A DNA stretch of 9,751 nucleotides from a bacterium BMS3Bbin07 (GTDB taxonomy: Bacteria; Nitrospirota; Thermodesulfovibrionia; Thermodesulfovibrionales; JdFR-85): positions 1 through 9,751 of the forward strand of contig BDTQ01000186.1 of the NCBI GenBank assembly GCA_002898135.1, given 5' to 3'. This document shows, piece by piece, positions 7,933 to 9,751 of this stretch. The translations under genes and the position numbers were made by a program. The notes beneath the pieces are model-generated. The model was not told where the DNA came from. It was given only the letters and a program-made list of their open reading frames with translations, and ran no database searches. How positions within the stretch are numbered: the stretch's first letter is position 1; every line of letters begins with the position of its first letter.

Positions 7933-7978
7933 TCTCGCAACCTTTTAGTAATTTTAGTGAACATCTTGCAGCAAGCAG

Positions 7979-8407
7979 CTATTCTTCACTGTCTGCTGCC
8001 TGCTTCTTGTTGCCTGCTACCTCTATAACATTGGTTTTTGCAATCTCGTCGCCAAGACGCCTGTTTGTATCACTTCCGAAAAGCACGATAAACTCAAGGG
8101 CCAGCACGCAAAGAAAGAGAAGCCAGCCTATCAATGGTATTCTCCATAGTAAAAACCCGAAGGCGATAGTCATGTTTCTCAGTATGGATTCCCTGACAGT
8201 ACAAGGCCCTCCATCCACCCTGACCACACTTAAACCAAGAAGCATTTTACCGGGACTTCTGCCGTTAAAGAAGCCATCGGATATCAGAATGTATACAATT
8301 CCTGCAAAAAAACCGGTCTTCTGTAATATCTCAACAGCTATGGTTGCCACTATAAGGTCTATAACCTTTGCAACTACACGGGAGAGAAGTCCTGCAGGGG
8401 TTACCAT
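7979..8407 (-). CDS. RDD family membrane protein
   Basis: RDD-domain proteins are small inner-membrane proteins, some implicated in ion or small-molecule transport, most without an assigned role. The 142 residues show the family layout: an N-terminal SRVVAKVID segment supplying the conserved Arg10 and Asp17 in the first membrane helix, a second hydrophobic segment at about 30-46, the loop motif GRSPGKMLLGLSVV, a third long hydrophobic segment (about 92-113), and RRLGDEIAKTNVI at the end, the terminal RLxDxxAxT-type motif. The ATG at 8407 directly precedes the conserved start; only a weak SD-like GGTAG lies upstream. The last residues (VAGNKKQAADSEE) are a polar tail. It is 97 bp upstream of mreB on the same strand and could be co-transcribed with it; a role in the wall machine is unproven. 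Confidence 0.85.
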   Translation of the reverse strand: MVTPAGLLSRVVAKVIDLIVATIAVEILQKTGFFAGIVYILISDGFFNGRSPGKMLLGLSVVRVDGGPCTVRESILRNMTIAFGFLLWRIPLIGWLLFLCVLALEFIVLFGSDTNRRLGDEIAKTNVIEVAGNKKQAADSEE

Positions 8408-8412
8408 TTAAA

Positions 8413-8442
8413 ATACTACCAGATAGGTATTAAGATTTTCAA
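8413..8442 (-). promoter_or_regulatory. Possible promoter before the RDD gene
   Basis: On the - strand, TTGAAA (8437-8442) and TAGTAT (8413-8418) are separated by 18 bases, giving 4-5 of 6 matches to the sigma-70 hexamers. The predicted start would fall almost on the RDD start codon (8405-8407), so the transcript would be nearly leaderless. That makes the call weak, but no better promoter is visible for RDD-mreB in the 119-bp spacer. Confidence 0.3.
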
Positions 8443-8490
8443 GGAAGGGGATGCCTTCGGCTGCTTTCCGGCATGATATCAAGGCTTTCG

Positions 8491-8528
8491 GGCCGCACCC
8501 TTTTTCTCAAAGGGTGCGGCCTGTTTTT
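8491..8528 (+). terminator. Strong hairpin with T-tract, + orientation, beside the dapA stop
   Basis: A perfect 13-bp GC-rich stem (GGCCGCACCCTTT at 8491-8503, AAAGGGTGCGGCC at 8509-8521) with a 5-base loop is followed on the + strand by TGTTTTT, a textbook intrinsic terminator. The T-tract overlaps the dapA stop codon (TAA at 8527-8529 on the - strand). On the - strand, the direction of dapA, the stem is preceded by an A-run and followed by CGAAAGCC, with no T-tract. It may still form a 3' end for dapA by another mechanism, or stop antisense transcription entering dapA. Confidence 0.6.
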
Positions 8529-9399
8529 AAATAAGGCCATATGAGAGCAGAGTCTCCCGCAAACTTTTTTTGTTTGCCTCTGAGATTTCGCACAAAGGGA
8601 GACGGAGTTCCCCGGCTATCCTGCCCATCATTGAGAGGGCTGTTTTTACAGGTATGGGGTTGGTTTCCAGGAACATCGCAGCATTGAGTGGTTCGAGCTT
8701 GAAATGGAGCTTTCGGGCATCGTCATAAAGCCCCTTTTCATAGCTTGCACACATCCGGGAAACCATCCCGGGCATCACGTTGGCAGTGACGGAAATCACG
8801 CCCCGGCCGCCGAGGGCAAGAAGGGGAAACGTGGTGAAGTCATCTCCTGAAAGAACGGTAATCCTGTCACCACACCGCCTCATAACCTCACTTACCTGCT
8901 TCATATCACCTGAGGCTTCCTTTATGGCCGCAATATTTTCAATCTCCGCAAGCCGTTCAACCGTTTGTGGAAGTATGTTAACAGCCGTGCGTCCGGGCAC
9001 ATTATAGAGTACAAGCGGAAGGTCAACAGCCTCTGCCACAGCCCTGTAATGCCTGTATAGCCCCTCCTGTGTGGGCTTGTTGTAGTAGGGTGCGACAAGC
9101 AGGGCTGCATCCGCCCCGAGTTTCCTGGCCTCCTGTGTCATTGTAATCGTCTCTTCAGTGGAATTGGCGCCGGTACCTGCAATGACCGGGACCCTTTTGT
9201 TTACAGCCTCTATGGTACTCTTTATCACCCTGTAATGTTCCTCATAGGTCAGGGTTGCCGACTCTCCTGTAGTGCCACAGGGCACTATGCCGTTTGTGCC
9301 CTCTGATATATGCCACTCGATCAGCTCTGACAGGGCCTTTTCATCCACACCCCCATCACTGAAAGGGGTAACCAGGGCTACTATTGAACCTTTAAGCAT
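8527..9399 (-). CDS. dapA: 4-hydroxy-tetrahydrodipicolinate synthase DapA
   Basis: DapA condenses pyruvate with aspartate semialdehyde in the cytoplasm, the first committed step towards diaminopimelate and lysine; meso-diaminopimelate is the usual cross-linking residue of Gram-negative peptidoglycan. The 290 residues match the family length of about 290-300. Key residues of the TIM-barrel aldolase are visible: CGTTGES with Thr43/Thr44, APYYNKPTQEG with Tyr106, LYNVPGRT with catalytic Tyr132 and Arg137, and the Schiff-base Lys160 in AAIKEASGD. These correspond to Thr44, Tyr107, Tyr133, Arg138 and Lys161 of the E. coli enzyme as recalled. The ATG at 9399 has a strong SD (AAGGAGGA at 9404-9411, spacing about 5). 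It lies 67 bp downstream of the PilZ gene. Other dap genes are not in the window. KdgD or NanA-type aldolases are less likely, given the canonical motifs. Confidence 0.97.
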   Translation of the reverse strand: MLKGSIVALVTPFSDGGVDEKALSELIEWHISEGTNGIVPCGTTGESATLTYEEHYRVIKSTIEAVNKRVPVIAGTGANSTEETITMTQEARKLGADAALLVAPYYNKPTQEGLYRHYRAVAEAVDLPLVLYNVPGRTAVNILPQTVERLAEIENIAAIKEASGDMKQVSEVMRRCGDRITVLSGDDFTTFPLLALGGRGVISVTANVMPGMVSRMCASYEKGLYDDARKLHFKLEPLNAAMFLETNPIPVKTALSMMGRIAGELRLPLCEISEANKKSLRETLLSYGLI

Positions 9400-9427
9400 G
9401 ACGTCCTCCTTAAGAACTTTATCCCAA

Positions 9428-9451
9428 CCCTTTCCGTCTGTCCGGGAAGGG
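9428..9451 (-). other. Imperfect hairpin between the PilZ gene and dapA
   Basis: CCCTTTCCG (9428-9436) and CGGGAAGGG (9443-9451) pair over 9 positions with one mismatch, around a 6-base loop. Read on the - strand it is followed by TTGGGATAAAG, not a T-tract, so it is not a clear terminator for the PilZ gene. It would sit in a dapA leader if dapA has its own promoter, which I could not find. It may be a processing or stability element, or chance. Confidence 0.3.
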
Positions 9452-9466
9452 CAATCTGAAAAGAGT

Positions 9467-9751
9467 CTATATATTCACCGGAAACCTGTGCCAGAGACCG
9501 GCCCTGTAAGTAGAGCCCGCCTTTTCTATCCACTTGACAAGCCCATAGCCCGGCATCTTTTCGTTTCCCCTGTCCCTTATTGTTATCGCATGCCCTTTTT
9601 GGAGGGGATAGGTGGTTATCATACAAAACCCCTGATCTGAAATGTCCACAATTGAGCCCTTTGCCTCAACCCTTGTGGCGTCTCTTCCCCCCACCTCTGT
9701 TACAGCAAACTTGATATTAAGGCTGGTTGGTTGTCTGGAAACACTTCTCTT
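9467..9751 (-). CDS. PilZ domain protein, 5'-truncated by window edge
   Basis: PilZ domains bind cyclic di-GMP and relay it to motility, polysaccharide or envelope functions. The frame is open from the right edge, so the start is off-window; 94 residues plus a TAG stop are visible. Both ligand-binding signatures are present: RSVSR (RxxxR motif, 9734-9748) at the extreme visible N terminus and DISDQG (D/NxSxxG motif, 9629-9646). The rest fits the barrel: a hydrophobic strand, LQKGHAITI, GYGLVKWIEK and YRAGLWHRF at the end. A GTG at 9694 would make a 75-residue product without RxxxR, so it is unlikely to be the start. The visible portion is a nearly complete PilZ domain; further N-terminal domains cannot be excluded. 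It may form a unit with dapA downstream. Confidence 0.88.
   Translation of the reverse strand, partial: KRSVSRQPTSLNIKFAVTEVGGRDATRVEAKGSIVDISDQGFCMITTYPLQKGHAITIRDRGNEKMPGYGLVKWIEKAGSTYRAGLWHRFPVNI

Noticed and set aside
8451..8474. A - strand stretch resembling the conserved core of bacterial signal recognition particle RNA (CCGGAA, AGCAGCC, AAGGCA in order).
   Set aside because: The bases needed to close the GGAA tetraloop (GGA after it) are missing, an extra G interrupts AGCAGCC/AAGGC, and the flanks do not pair into the long SRP helix. A covariance-model scan for small SRP RNA would settle it; a significant hit would revive the idea.
8443..8526. A possible cyclic di-GMP or glycine riboswitch before the RDD gene, suggested by GCGGCCCGAAAGCC and GCCGAAGG-like pieces.
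   Set aside because: The tetraloop-receptor and paired helices expected of the cyclic di-GMP-I class and the GGAGAG element of glycine riboswitches are not present. The similarity is a few bases only.
9400..9466. A lysine riboswitch upstream of dapA.
   Set aside because: The spacer is only 67 bp, far too short for the roughly 170-base lysine aptamer, and no conserved core is seen.
9272..9640. A 122-codon + strand frame across the dapA start and the PilZ gene.
   Set aside because: It is antisense to both dapA and the PilZ domain, whose motifs clearly define the coding strand.
1..9751. A novel multi-gene defence, mobile or biosynthetic system.
   Set aside because: All complete genes are assigned to known families with housekeeping roles, apart from GWD, RDD and PilZ, and no direct-repeat array, integrase, transposase or att-like duplication was seen.

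Overview
This 9.75-kb window is a mostly housekeeping stretch of a bacterial chromosome. The encoded machinery (full MreBCD/PBP2/RodA elongasome, a PilZ protein) suggests a rod-shaped bacterium with a Gram-negative-type envelope. From the gene set, moderate GC and short palindromic intergenic motifs I lean towards a Nitrospirota or Desulfobacterota-type lineage, but nothing here fixes the taxon.

Left part (1-2455, + strand): the 3'-terminal two thirds or so of a gene for an alpha-glucan water dikinase (GWD), the enzyme that phosphorylates starch in plants. The reading frame is open to the left edge, so the true start lies outside the window. It carries the phosphohistidine domain and the complete C-terminal nucleotide-binding domain, and it resembles plant GWD1 closely over its whole visible length. 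This is the most unusual gene in the window.

Middle (2456-7881, - strand, transcribed right to left): mreB, mreC, mreD, mrdA (PBP2) and rodA lie head to tail with short gaps or overlaps, an apparent operon for the side-wall peptidoglycan elongation machine. It is followed by a tRNA-Met(CAT) gene with an encoded CCA end, which has its own perfect -10 box overlapping the end region of rodA. The GWD gene and the tRNA converge on a 132-bp spacer containing a palindrome.

Right part (7882-9751, - strand): a small RDD-family membrane protein, then dapA (4-hydroxy-tetrahydrodipicolinate synthase, for lysine and meso-diaminopimelate), then the 3' part of a PilZ-domain gene that runs off the right edge. 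A very strong 13-bp hairpin with a T-tract lies immediately downstream of dapA, but its T-tract is on the + strand, the wrong polarity for dapA.

Functionally, dapA supplies the diaminopimelate branch used in peptidoglycan precursors, MreBCD organises the synthesis machine, and RodA (glycosyltransferase) and PBP2 (transpeptidase) insert new wall. PilZ and RDD are accessory neighbours of unknown connection. I see no CRISPR array, prophage, insertion sequence, toxin-antitoxin pair or recognisable defence island, and no convincing previously undescribed multi-gene system. The points most worth following are the plant-like GWD, the misoriented terminator, the palindromic spacers and the RDD/mreB association.
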